Assembly (NCBI GenBank): GCA_012514835.1 | Contig: JAAYZM010000359.1 | Location: forward strand, 1-7,105 | Source: Actinomycetales bacterium | GTDB lineage: Bacteria; Actinomycetota; Actinomycetes; Actinomycetales; Cellulomonadaceae | DNA length: 7,105 bases | Direction of reading: 5' to 3' | In this document: piece after piece, positions 1 through 6,540 of the stretch | Layout of the letters: each line of letters opens with the position of its first letter | Position numbering within the stretch: the stretch's first letter is position 1 | Position numbers and translations under genes: made by a program | Notes under the pieces: generated by a model | What the model saw: only the letters and a program-made list of their open reading frames with translations | What the model was told of the DNA's origin: nothing | Databases searched by the model: none

Positions 1-1046
1 CGCCCCTGCCCCTGCAGGATCGCGCCGAGCGAGGCGGACAGCGCGAGGAACGGCAGGCCCGCGAGCGCCCAGCCGAGCGCGGGTCCCGCTCCCGCGTACC
101 CCGGCCCCATGACGAGCACGACGACGTCCTCGGCGAGCAGCACGACGGGCACTGCGGGCACGAGGCACGCGAGGAACATCACGGCGAGCCGGGCCCCGAG
201 CCGCCGGGCCGCGGCGGGCTCGAGCCGCGTCGCGTGCGGCATGACGACGGCCGCGAGCGACTGGGGGACGAGCAGGAGCGGCTGGACGAGCTTGACGGCC
301 GCCGCGTAGAGGCCCGCGTGCGCCGCACCGAGCACGAGCGCGACGACCGAGACGTCGAGCGTGCGCGCCTGGCCCGTGAGGTTCGCCGCGAGGAACGGCC
401 ACGACCGTCCGACGACGGTGCGCACCGGGACCGCGCGCGCGTCGCCCGGAAGGCCGCGCACGGCCCGCCGCACGTGCAGCTGCGCCGCGAGCGCACCCAC
501 GACGAGCCCCGAGGAGAAGGCCCACACGGGGTCCGCCCCGAGCGTGAGCCCCGGGAGGAACACCGCGAGCGCGACCGTACGTCGCACGAGCATCGACAGC
601 GCCGAGACCTTCGCGTCGCCGTCCGCGACCGGCACCCCGAGGAGGGTGTCGACGTTGCGCTCGAGGGCGAGCGAGGCGCCGATGAGCACCGCCCCTGCGG
701 GAGCCCCGCTCGAGGCGGCCCACACCGCGACCGCGGGGACGAGCACGAGCGCCGAGAGCACGTTCGTGGTCGTGTTGAGGCGCAGCGCCGCAGCGAGCGC
801 GTCCGCCTCGCCGCGCGCCCGCGCGAACGGCACGAACAGGCTCAGACCCAGCCCGGTCGCGACGAGCACGATGCCCACGACGGCGATCACGACGTTGACG
901 AAACCGAACTCGGCGGCCGGGACCGAGCGCGCGAGCACGACGAGCGCGACCGCCTGCAGCAGGCTCCCGAGCGCCCGGGCGGCGAGGATGCCGAGGAACT
1001 GCCCGCGCACGCCGCGCGGGCGCGGCGCGGGGTCCGGGGCGGGCAT
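1..1046 (-). CDS. Polysaccharide flippase, MOP superfamily (Wzx-like), 3' end truncated by window edge
   Basis: Integral membrane protein expected to move lipid-linked sugar repeat units from the cytoplasmic to the outer face of the membrane. The 348 residues in the window begin at an ATG and run without a stop to the left edge. Family-like signs are an early segment ending in an AAEFGF motif (residues 44-49, the usual 'xxFG' after helix 1), repeated hydrophobic helices (about 15-40, 48-72, 95-111, 117-128, 152-170, 176-190, 216-240, 286-313, 324-345), a central 'LGAAHAGLYAAAVKL' stretch (239-253) and a 'GPGYAGAGPAL' stretch (314-324) as in Polysacc_synt/MatE-type flippases. Usual length is 400-500 residues, so about 60-150 residues are missing. 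The ATG at 1044-1046 has no Shine-Dalgarno but sits 6 nt after a TACGTT box, which suits a leaderless start. It is transcribed away from the polymerase gene at 1100. The sugar substrate cannot be told. Family call is firm; Wzx versus another MOP transporter is inferred from context. Confidence 0.88.
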   Translation of the reverse strand, partial: MPAPDPAPRPRGVRGQFLGILAARALGSLLQAVALVVLARSVPAAEFGFVNVVIAVVGIVLVATGLGLSLFVPFARARGEADALAAALRLNTTTNVLSALVLVPAVAVWAASSGAPAGAVLIGASLALERNVDTLLGVPVADGDAKVSALSMLVRRTVALAVFLPGLTLGADPVWAFSSGLVVGALAAQLHVRRAVRGLPGDARAVPVRTVVGRSWPFLAANLTGQARTLDVSVVALVLGAAHAGLYAAAVKLVQPLLLVPQSLAAVVMPHATRLEPAAARRLGARLAVMFLACLVPAVPVVLLAEDVVVLVMGPGYAGAGPALGWALAGLPFLALSASLGAILQGQG

Positions 1047-1052
1047 GCGGCG

Positions 1053-1061
1053 AACGTAGCA
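1053..1061 (-). promoter_or_regulatory. Putative extended -10 of leaderless promoter for the left flippase gene
   Basis: Read on the minus strand the bases are TGCTACGTT, matching TGnTAnnnT (extended -10). Six bases separate the box from the ATG at 1046, so transcription would begin at or next to the start codon A. No good -35 hexamer is visible, which an extended -10 can tolerate. The call is inferred from motif and spacing only. Confidence 0.5.
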
Positions 1062-1087
1062 CCTGGTTCGCCCCGAGATGTCGCTTG

Positions 1088-1093
1088 TACCCT
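1088..1093 (+). promoter_or_regulatory. Putative -10 of leaderless promoter for the polymerase/ligase gene
   Basis: TACCCT fits the actinobacterial TAnnnT -10 pattern and ends 6 nt before the ATG at 1100, the spacing expected when the first transcribed base is the A of the start codon. No Shine-Dalgarno precedes the ATG, which agrees with a leaderless message. The -35 region (about 1064-1070) does not resemble TTGACA. An in-frame TTG at 1085 could add five residues, but it overlaps this box and is less likely as the start. Confidence 0.5.
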
Positions 1094-1099
1094 GACGCC

Positions 1100-2476
1100 A
1101 TGGGCCACCCCCCGACGGTCGTGGCACCCGGCTCGGTGCGCGCGACGCTCGCCGACCGGGCGGTCCCGCTCGCCGTCGTGACCCTCGCCGGCCTTGGCGT
1201 CGCGGCGGGGCTGTGGGCAGGCCTGCCGCCCGTCGTGCTCCTCGCGCTCGCGGCCGCCCCGCTCGCGCTGCTGTTCTCCTACCGCGCCGCGCTCGGGATC
1301 CTCGTGGTCGCCCTCGTCGCCCGGGCGGTGCTCGACAACGCAGGGAACCAGCTCGTCACGGGCGGGATCGCGGCGGGCGTCATCGCGCTCGCGATCGTCG
1401 TCCTCGTGCGCACGCCCGGCTGGGCGGCGCCCGTGCTCGCGATCGTGGCCGCGCTGTTCGGCTCGGCGTTCGCGGGCGCCGGGGCGCACGGCGGGGAGAA
1501 CACCTACACCGAGGCCCTGCGGCTCGTGAGCTGCCTCGGCGTCGTCGTCGTCGCGGTCAACGCCCCCGGGCGGCTCACCCTGCGCAGGGTCGCGCACGTC
1601 GTGCAGGCCGTCGCGCTCGTCCCCGCGGTGCTCGCCGTCCAGCAGTTCGCCACAGGGACCGGCGGGCTCAACAACGGCGTCATGCGTTCGGCCGGCTCGC
1701 TCGCCCACCCCAACTCCGCCGCGGTGCTCTTCGCGCTCGCTGCGTTCTCGACCTTCGCCCTCCTGCTCGACTCCGCGCGCCGCCGGTGGGTGCACGCGGG
1801 GCTGCTCGCGACCTTCCTCGTCGCCCAGGTCTCGACCGGGAGCATCGGGGGGCTCGTGACGCTCATCGTCATGGTCGTCGTCTACCTCGGCAGCGCCGCG
1901 GTGCGCAGGGCCGACCGGATCCTGCTCGGCCTGCTCGGGCTTGCGCTCGGCGCGTACGCCGCGACGACGTCCCGGGTCGGTGCGGCACGCCTCGCGGAGT
2001 ACTCGAGCGACAACACCGAGGGGACCTCGCTCGACTGGCGCATCCACGCGTGGGCCAACGTGCTCGGGGCGTGGCGGCGCAACCCCGTGCTCGGCAACGG
2101 CATCGGCGCGACGCAGTCCGACTCGATCATCGAGGGCAACATCCCGCACAACGAGTACGTGCGTCTCCTCGCCGAGACGGGGGTCGTCGGGCTCGCCGTC
2201 GTCGTCGGTGTAGGCCTGTGGTTCGCGTTGCGCCTGCGCGCACGGATGCGCTCGGCGACGTACCCCGCGGCCGCCGCGTTCGGCCTCGCGATCATCACGG
2301 GCCTCGCCGTGAACTCCCTCGCGGCGAACACGATGCTCTACTCGGTCCCGTTCTACGTCGCGCTGTTCGCGGTCGGCGCGTGCTGGCGCATCACGAGACC
2401 GCGCGAGGGTGAAGATCTTGCGCTGAACGGGGGACGTTGGGTGACGGACCCGATGGCGAAAAGTCCGACTCGCTAG
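1100..2476 (+). CDS. O-antigen ligase/polymerase family membrane protein (Wzy_C-like)
   Basis: A 458-residue polytopic membrane protein of the Wzy/WaaL class, which joins undecaprenyl-linked glycans on the outer face of the membrane. Most of residues 21-286 is hydrophobic helices (about 21-41, 43-59, 63-78, 88-103, 110-126, 143-153, 167-181, 205-223, 231-260, 272-288). A soluble extracytoplasmic loop (about 289-350) follows and contains SLDWRIHAWANVL (310-322, with Arg314) and RRNPVLGNGIGA (326-337). It leads into PHNEYVRLLAETG (349-361), the His-Asn motif and Gly-rich helix typical of Wzy_C proteins. More helices fill 362-428 and a 30-residue polar tail ends the protein. Length is normal for the family. 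I take the ATG at 1100 because a -10-like box lies 6 nt before it. In a Gram-positive a polymerase role is more likely than LPS ligation, but sequence alone cannot separate the two. The stop codon overlaps the putative promoter of the kinase gene that follows. Confidence 0.87.
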   Translation: MGHPPTVVAPGSVRATLADRAVPLAVVTLAGLGVAAGLWAGLPPVVLLALAAAPLALLFSYRAALGILVVALVARAVLDNAGNQLVTGGIAAGVIALAIVVLVRTPGWAAPVLAIVAALFGSAFAGAGAHGGENTYTEALRLVSCLGVVVVAVNAPGRLTLRRVAHVVQAVALVPAVLAVQQFATGTGGLNNGVMRSAGSLAHPNSAAVLFALAAFSTFALLLDSARRRWVHAGLLATFLVAQVSTGSIGGLVTLIVMVVVYLGSAAVRRADRILLGLLGLALGAYAATTSRVGAARLAEYSSDNTEGTSLDWRIHAWANVLGAWRRNPVLGNGIGATQSDSIIEGNIPHNEYVRLLAETGVVGLAVVVGVGLWFALRLRARMRSATYPAAAAFGLAIITGLAVNSLAANTMLYSVPFYVALFAVGACWRITRPREGEDLALNGGRWVTDPMAKSPTR

Positions 2477-2479
2477 CAT
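2474..2479 (+). promoter_or_regulatory. Possible -10 box for the kinase-glycosyltransferase operon
   Basis: TAGCAT within 'gctagcatt' fits TAnnnT and overlaps the TAG stop of the upstream gene. Transcription would begin near 2486 and give a leader of about 42 nt. No convincing -35 is found 16-18 nt upstream. Read-through from the upstream gene is equally possible. Confidence 0.35.
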
Positions 2480-2488
2480 TCGACACGA

Positions 2489-2509
2489 TCGTGCACACCT
2501 CGTGCACGG
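2489..2509 (+). promoter_or_regulatory. Inverted repeat/hairpin in the kinase gene leader
   Basis: Two copies of the palindrome GTGCAC (2491-2496 and 2502-2507) flank a 5-nt loop, acctc. An outer C-G pair (2490/2508) and a possible T-G pair (2489/2509) extend the stem to 7-8 bp. It ends one base before the Shine-Dalgarno tract at 2511. As RNA it could affect ribosome access; as DNA it could be a repressor site just downstream of the predicted transcription start. No run of T follows, so it is not a terminator. The function is not known. Confidence 0.45.
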
Positions 2510-2510
2510 C

Positions 2511-2520
2511 GGAGGGAAGG
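2511..2520 (+). promoter_or_regulatory. Shine-Dalgarno tract deciding the GTG start of the kinase
   Basis: The purine run GGAGGGAAGG lies 7-11 nt before the GTG at 2528. It is the clearest ribosome binding site in the window and fixes the start of the kinase at this GTG. The presence of a leader here contrasts with the leaderless starts proposed at 1046 and 1100. Confidence 0.75.
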
Positions 2521-2527
2521 GCCAGCG

Positions 2528-4150
2528 GTGGAGCTGCGGGACATCATCACCATGCTGCGCGCCCACTGGGTGGGCATCGCCGTGCTCGCCGTGCTCGGCG
2601 CGCTCGTCGCGGGCGCAGCCTCACTGTCCTCGGTCCCCGAGTACCGCACGTTCAACACCGTGCTCGTCGCGGTCCAGGCCGGCGAGACGATCTCGGACCT
2701 CAACCAGGGCTCGTCCTTCGTCTCGCGCGAGGTCAAGACCTACGCCGAGGTCGCACGGTCACCGATCGTCCTCGAGCCCGTCGTCCAGAAGCTCGGCCTG
2801 CGCACCTCGGCGCGGGGCCTGCGCGGCGACGTCACGACGACGGTCAAGGGCGAGACGAAGCTCATCGACATCACCGTGACGAGGCCCGACGCGCGCGAGG
2901 CCGCCGCGATCGCCGACGCGGTCGCCGCCGAGCTCGCGACCGCGGTCGAGCTGCTCTCCCCCGACCGGGTCGACGGCTCGCCGAGCGTGCTCGTGAGCTC
3001 GATCGCCCCCGCCGCGGTCCCCCGTGAGCCCTTCTCCCCGAACATCCCGCGCGACGTCGCGCTCGGGACCGTCCTGGGCCTCGTGCTCGGCCTCGGCTGG
3101 GCCGCGCTGCGCACGACCCTCGACACCAAGGTGCGCGCCGAGCCGGACGTGCGAGCGATCACCGACGCGCCCGTCCTCGGTCTCGTCTCCTACGACTCCG
3201 GTGCGACCGGCAAGGCCCCGCACTACGTGCCGGAGAGGCTCAGCGTGCGCGCCGAGGAGTACCGCCAGATCCGCACGAACCTGCAGTTCGTCGACGCCGC
3301 GAGCCGCCCGCGATCGATCGTCGTGACCTCCTCGCGGGGCGGGGAGGGCAAGTCGGTCACAGCCCTCAACCTCGCGATGGCGCTCGCGGACACGGGCGTC
3401 TCGGTGTGCCTCGTCGACGCCGACCTGCGCCGCCCCTCGGTCGCGGACTACCTCGGCCTCGAAGGGGCCGCAGGGCTCACGACCGTGCTCATCCGGCGCG
3501 CGGTGCTCGACGACGTCCTGCAGCCCGTCGGCAGCGGCGGTCTCGACGTCCTGACCTCGGGCCGCACCCCGCCCAACCCGTCCGAGCTGCTCGGCTCGCG
3601 CGCGATGGCGGACGTCGTCGCCGAGCTCGAGTCGCGCTACGACGTCGTGCTGCTCGACTGCGCGCCCCTGCTGCCCGTGACCGACGCGACGATCCTGTCG
3701 AAGACCGCCGACGGGATCCTGCTCGTCGCGGGGGGCGGCATCGTCACGAAGGACGAGCTGACCGAGGCGACGGGCAAGCTCGCGACCGTCGGCGCGACAG
3801 TGCTCGGCGTCGTGCTCAACCGCGTCGAGCGCAAGTCCGGCTCGCGCACCTACGGCTACCACCCGCACTCGGTCGACCTCGAGCCCGAGTCGGTCCCGCC
3901 GCGGCGCCCGGGTCACCGCGAGTCGGAACGGGAGACCGAAGCGCTCCCGCGCGACACCGAGGGTGACGGTACCGAGGACGGGCGGCCCGCCCCGAGCGCG
4001 GCCCGTTCCCCCGCGCCGGGTCGGCCCGCGCCGGCTGCCCCGAGGCCGTCGCGGCACCGCAAGCGGCACCGACCGCGCGCCCTGCGCGAAGCGGTGCGCC
4101 GCACCGCCGACGGCACGGGCCTCGACCGATTCGTGCCGGACGAGGCGTGA
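2528..4150 (+). CDS. Polysaccharide co-polymerase / BY-type tyrosine autokinase (Wzz-ATPase fusion)
   Basis: A 540-residue bacterial tyrosine kinase that controls chain length and export of capsule or exopolysaccharide. Order of parts: a short cytoplasmic N-terminus; helix 1 (about 14-33); an extracytoplasmic Wzz domain (about 34-172) closing with the Pro-rich REPFSPNIP; helix 2 (about 175-196); then the kinase domain. The kinase shows EYRQIRTNLQF (244-254, oligomer contact motif), Walker A SSRGGEGKS (268-276, Lys275), Walker A' VCLVDADLRRP (293-303, Asp297 and Asp299), PPNPSELL (348-355) and Walker B VVLLDCAP (373-380, Asp377). Oddities: the usual Pro of the P-loop is Gly271; the Tyr-rich C-terminus is reduced to Tyr442 and Tyr444; and 96 more residues follow, first acidic (452-484), then Pro/Ala-rich, then strongly basic (509-525). 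It heads an operon with the glycosyltransferase, whose GTG overlaps its stop. Family assignment is firm; chain-length control of this locus's polymer is inferred. Confidence 0.93.
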   Translation: MELRDIITMLRAHWVGIAVLAVLGALVAGAASLSSVPEYRTFNTVLVAVQAGETISDLNQGSSFVSREVKTYAEVARSPIVLEPVVQKLGLRTSARGLRGDVTTTVKGETKLIDITVTRPDAREAAAIADAVAAELATAVELLSPDRVDGSPSVLVSSIAPAAVPREPFSPNIPRDVALGTVLGLVLGLGWAALRTTLDTKVRAEPDVRAITDAPVLGLVSYDSGATGKAPHYVPERLSVRAEEYRQIRTNLQFVDAASRPRSIVVTSSRGGEGKSVTALNLAMALADTGVSVCLVDADLRRPSVADYLGLEGAAGLTTVLIRRAVLDDVLQPVGSGGLDVLTSGRTPPNPSELLGSRAMADVVAELESRYDVVLLDCAPLLPVTDATILSKTADGILLVAGGGIVTKDELTEATGKLATVGATVLGVVLNRVERKSGSRTYGYHPHSVDLEPESVPPRRPGHRESERETEALPRDTEGDGTEDGRPAPSAARSPAPGRPAPAAPRPSRHRKRHRPRALREAVRRTADGTGLDRFVPDEA

Positions 4151-5052
4151 ACGCGCCCGTCGGCTCGATCGCCGTGCTCGTGTGCACGTATCGACGTCCC
4201 GTGCTGCTCGCCGGTCTGCTGCGCTCGCTCGCCGCACAACGCACCGAGCGGCCGTTCGACGTCATCGTCGTCGACAACGACCCGGCCGGCTCGGCACGCG
4301 ACGTCGCCGCGCGCGCCCCCGTCCCGGTGCGCTACGTCGTGGAGCCCGAGCCGGGCATCGCGGCCGCGCGGAACCGCTCGCTCGACGAAGCCGGGGACGT
4401 CGACACCGTCGTCTTCGTCGACGACGACGAGACGGTCGAGCCCGACTGGCTCGAGGCGCTCGTCGCGACGAGCGAGCGCTTCGACGCCGACGTCGTCACG
4501 GGCCCCGTCGTGGCCGTCCTGCCGCCGCACGCCCCGCGATGGATCCGGCGTGGCGGCTTCCACCAGCGCCGCAACCTGCCCGAGGGGACCGTCCTGCCGT
4601 CGGCGAAGTCGGGGAACACGCTCGTGCGCACGCGCGCGCTCGGATCGCCGCCCGAACGCTTCGACGCCGCCTTCTCCCGCTCGGGCGGCTCGGACACCGA
4701 TCTGTTCTGGCGGCTCGCGCGGCGCGGGGCCCGCATCGTGTGGAGCCACGACGCCGTCGCGAGCGAGCCCGTGCCCGACTCACGGCTCACGGCGCGCTGG
4801 CTCGTGCACCGCGAGTTCCGCGGCGGTGCGGCATTCGGACGCATGATGCTGCGCGACAGCCCGCGCCCCGTCGTCCTCGCGAAGGGCGCCGTACGGACCG
4901 CCGTCGGCGTCGTGCGGACGCTCGTGGGGACCGTGCTGAACCTCGGGCCGCGCGCCTCGGACACGAAGGTGCTGCTCTTCGGTGCCGGGCTCGTGGCGTC
5001 CGTCTTCGGGGTGCGGACCGACGAGTACCGGCGCGGCCCCGCCGCGACGTAG
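4147..5052 (+). CDS. Family 2 glycosyltransferase (GT-A fold, ExoM-like)
   Basis: A 301-residue inverting glycosyltransferase that should add a sugar from a nucleotide donor to the lipid-linked repeat unit at the inner membrane face. Visible motifs: the N-terminal strand IAVLVCTYRRP (8-18); DVIVVDND (38-45) for nucleotide binding; EPEPGIAAARN (66-76); the metal-binding DXD region FVDDDETVEPDW (90-101, Asp92-Asp94); and SGGSDTDLFWRL (179-190) where the catalytic base region is expected. After this come EPVPDSRLTARWLVHREFRGG (207-227), shared by many actinobacterial GT2 proteins, and a C-terminal part with hydrophobic stretches (about 241-265, 274-288) that may lie on the membrane. The GTG start at 4147 overlaps the kinase stop as GTGA, with a purine-rich GGACGAGG just before it, so translation is probably coupled. 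Sugar donor and linkage cannot be read from sequence. ExoM resemblance is from recalled motif patterns and is tentative. Confidence 0.9.
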   Translation: MNAPVGSIAVLVCTYRRPVLLAGLLRSLAAQRTERPFDVIVVDNDPAGSARDVAARAPVPVRYVVEPEPGIAAARNRSLDEAGDVDTVVFVDDDETVEPDWLEALVATSERFDADVVTGPVVAVLPPHAPRWIRRGGFHQRRNLPEGTVLPSAKSGNTLVRTRALGSPPERFDAAFSRSGGSDTDLFWRLARRGARIVWSHDAVASEPVPDSRLTARWLVHREFRGGAAFGRMMLRDSPRPVVLAKGAVRTAVGVVRTLVGTVLNLGPRASDTKVLLFGAGLVASVFGVRTDEYRRGPAAT

Positions 5053-5085
5053 CCGGCGCCACCCGCAGGACGACGCCCCGACGGC
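5053..5085. other. Short convergent intergenic gap without clear terminator
   Basis: Only 33 bp separate the stop codons of the glycosyltransferase (plus strand) and the second flippase (minus strand). The only pairing I see is AGCCG (5051-5055) with CGGCT (5082-5086), a 5-bp stem with a 26-nt loop and no T-run on either side. Termination by Rho or by overlapping transcripts is more likely than an intrinsic bidirectional terminator. Confidence 0.4.
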
Positions 5086-6540
5086 TCAGCGGGCGCGGCG
5101 CGACGCCTGCCGAGCGAAGTCGGCGAGCACGGCGAGGTCCCGGCGCACCGCGGGGACAGCGAGCCACAGGAGCCCGAGCGCGCCGGCCGCCGCCGCGAGA
5201 CCGAGAAGCACGCGGACCGGGGCGCCCTCGACGGCGAGGCTCGCCCCCCACGCCGCGGAAGCAGCCGGCGCGGCGACGGCGAGCAGCGCGAAGATCGCCT
5301 TGCCGAAGTACGGCGCCACCGGGATCCCTGTGCGACGCCCGACGTCCACGAGACTTGCGACCCAGTACCCCGCGTAGGCGATCGCGACACCCGTCGCGAC
5401 CCCCCGGCCGCCCCACGGCGTGCCCGCGACGATGACGGCGACCATGAGTGGCCGCGTCCACAGCTGCAGGCGGAACATCGCACCCGTGAGGGCCCGCGCG
5501 AGGTACGTCCAGTACGCGACCGACGCCGCGGCACGGAAGATGCCGCCGATCGCGAGGATCGCGAAGATCGGCGCGACGCCCTCCCACCCCGGCCCGAACA
5601 GGACGTGCACGAGCGGCTCGGCGAGCGCGGCCGCGACGGCGAGCACGAGCGTCGTGACGTAGCAGACGACGAGCTGGGCGCGCCCCACGTAGCGGGCGAG
5701 TCGCGCCGTGTCTTCCTGGATGCGTGACAGGACGGGCAGCGCGACTCGCGTCAGGGGCGCGTTGATCTGGTTGAGCGGCACCATGAGCAGCTGGTAGGCG
5801 CGCGAGTACAGGCCGATCTCGACCTTCCCCCATGCGGCCCCGACGACCACGGCGTCGATGTTCGACGTCGCGTACATGAGCGACTGCGCACCGAGGAATC
5901 CCGAGCCGTAGCGCATGAAGCCGCGGATCGGGGCGCCGCGCACGGGGCGGCCGGGGAGCCAGCGCGCGTTGCCCGCGTTGACGGTGAGCGACGTGAGGGC
6001 GACGACGAGCTGCTGGGCGACGAGCGCCCACAGGCCCGCCCCGGCCCACGCGAGCCCGATCGCGACGGCGGCGCCGACGGCTTGCGCGATGACGTCCGAG
6101 GCGGCGAGCGCCCCGAACCGCATGTCGCGCGTGAGGCTCGCGCGGTACTGCGAGTTGAGCCCCGAGAGGACGAAGACCCCGGCGAGCGCGGGCACGACGG
6201 AGCCGAGCCGGGGCTCGTCGTAGAGCGCGACGAGCGCTGGTGTCAGTGCGACGGCGGCGAAGGCGCACGCGACGCCGAGCACCGAGTTGGCCCAGAAGAG
6301 GTTGGTGCGCTGCTCGCGCGAGAGCTCCGGGGCCTGGATCGCCGCGGCCGAGAGCCCGAAGTCGCGGAAGATCTCGGCGATGCCGATGACGGCCGTCACC
6401 ATCGCGACGATGCCGAAGTCGGCGGGGACGAGGAGCCGTGCGAGGACGAGGACGGAGCCGAACTGCAGCACGAAGCGCGCGAGCTGGGCGAGCAGTGTCG
6501 CGGCCGTGCCGCGCGCCGCGCGCTGGGCGAGCGCGGTCAC
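5086..6540 (-). CDS. Lipopolysaccharide/exopolysaccharide flippase, WzxC-type (MOP superfamily)
   Basis: A complete 484-residue polytopic membrane protein for moving lipid-linked repeat units across the membrane. Near the N-terminus it carries LARLLVPADFGIVAMV (33-48), then GIAEIFRDFGLSAAAIQ (53-69) and REQRTNLFWAN (75-85), a pattern I associate with the WzxC/Polysacc_synt_3 branch. Further on are SQYRASLTRDMRFG (130-143), a FMRYGSGFLGAQSL stretch (208-221), the central GKVEIGLYSRAYQLLMVPLNQ (238-258) and LFGPGWEGVAPIFAILA (314-330). About 12-14 hydrophobic helices are spread along the chain and the C-terminus is basic and cytoplasmic. The GTG start at 6538-6540 overlaps the upstream stop as GTGA. 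Extending 48 residues further to an ATG at 6684 is open but gives an Arg/Pro-rich leader inside the upstream gene, so I reject it. It differs clearly in motifs from the left-hand flippase, so they are not recent duplicates. Specificity is unknown. Confidence 0.92.
   Translation of the reverse strand: MTALAQRAARGTAATLLAQLARFVLQFGSVLVLARLLVPADFGIVAMVTAVIGIAEIFRDFGLSAAAIQAPELSREQRTNLFWANSVLGVACAFAAVALTPALVALYDEPRLGSVVPALAGVFVLSGLNSQYRASLTRDMRFGALAASDVIAQAVGAAVAIGLAWAGAGLWALVAQQLVVALTSLTVNAGNARWLPGRPVRGAPIRGFMRYGSGFLGAQSLMYATSNIDAVVVGAAWGKVEIGLYSRAYQLLMVPLNQINAPLTRVALPVLSRIQEDTARLARYVGRAQLVVCYVTTLVLAVAAALAEPLVHVLFGPGWEGVAPIFAILAIGGIFRAAASVAYWTYLARALTGAMFRLQLWTRPLMVAVIVAGTPWGGRGVATGVAIAYAGYWVASLVDVGRRTGIPVAPYFGKAIFALLAVAAPAASAAWGASLAVEGAPVRVLLGLAAAAGALGLLWLAVPAVRRDLAVLADFARQASRRAR

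Noticed and set aside
1085..1099. TTG start five codons before the polymerase ATG
   Set aside because: It overlaps the -10-like box, lacks a Shine-Dalgarno and adds no recognisable sequence.
234..1181. 315-codon plus-strand open frame opposite the left flippase
   Set aside because: Highly charged, repetitive Arg/Glu/His product that runs over the divergent promoter region and the start of the polymerase gene.
887..2566. 559-codon open frame on the minus strand across the polymerase gene
   Set aside because: It is antisense to a protein with clear Wzy_C motifs and encodes an Arg/Asp/Glu/Pro-rich, low-complexity product, the typical shadow of a GC-rich gene.
2759..4237. 492-codon open frame on the minus strand across the kinase gene
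   Set aside because: Antisense to the BY-kinase; its Arg/Glu/Asp/Gly-rich translation shows no domain. The length comes from G/C-ending codons on the other strand.
5040..5100. CGCCGCG / CGCGGCG inverted repeat across the convergent gap as a terminator
   Set aside because: A 7-bp match with a 47-nt loop is expected by chance in DNA this GC-rich, and no T-run follows.
3963..5435. 490-codon plus-strand open frame through the glycosyltransferase and into the second flippase
   Set aside because: The translation is nearly all Arg, Ala and Pro, and it crosses two well-supported genes in a different frame or strand.
4787..6268. 493-codon minus-strand open frame inside the second flippase
   Set aside because: Out of frame with the flippase and Arg/Ala-rich; the flippase frame has a coherent hydrophobic pattern.
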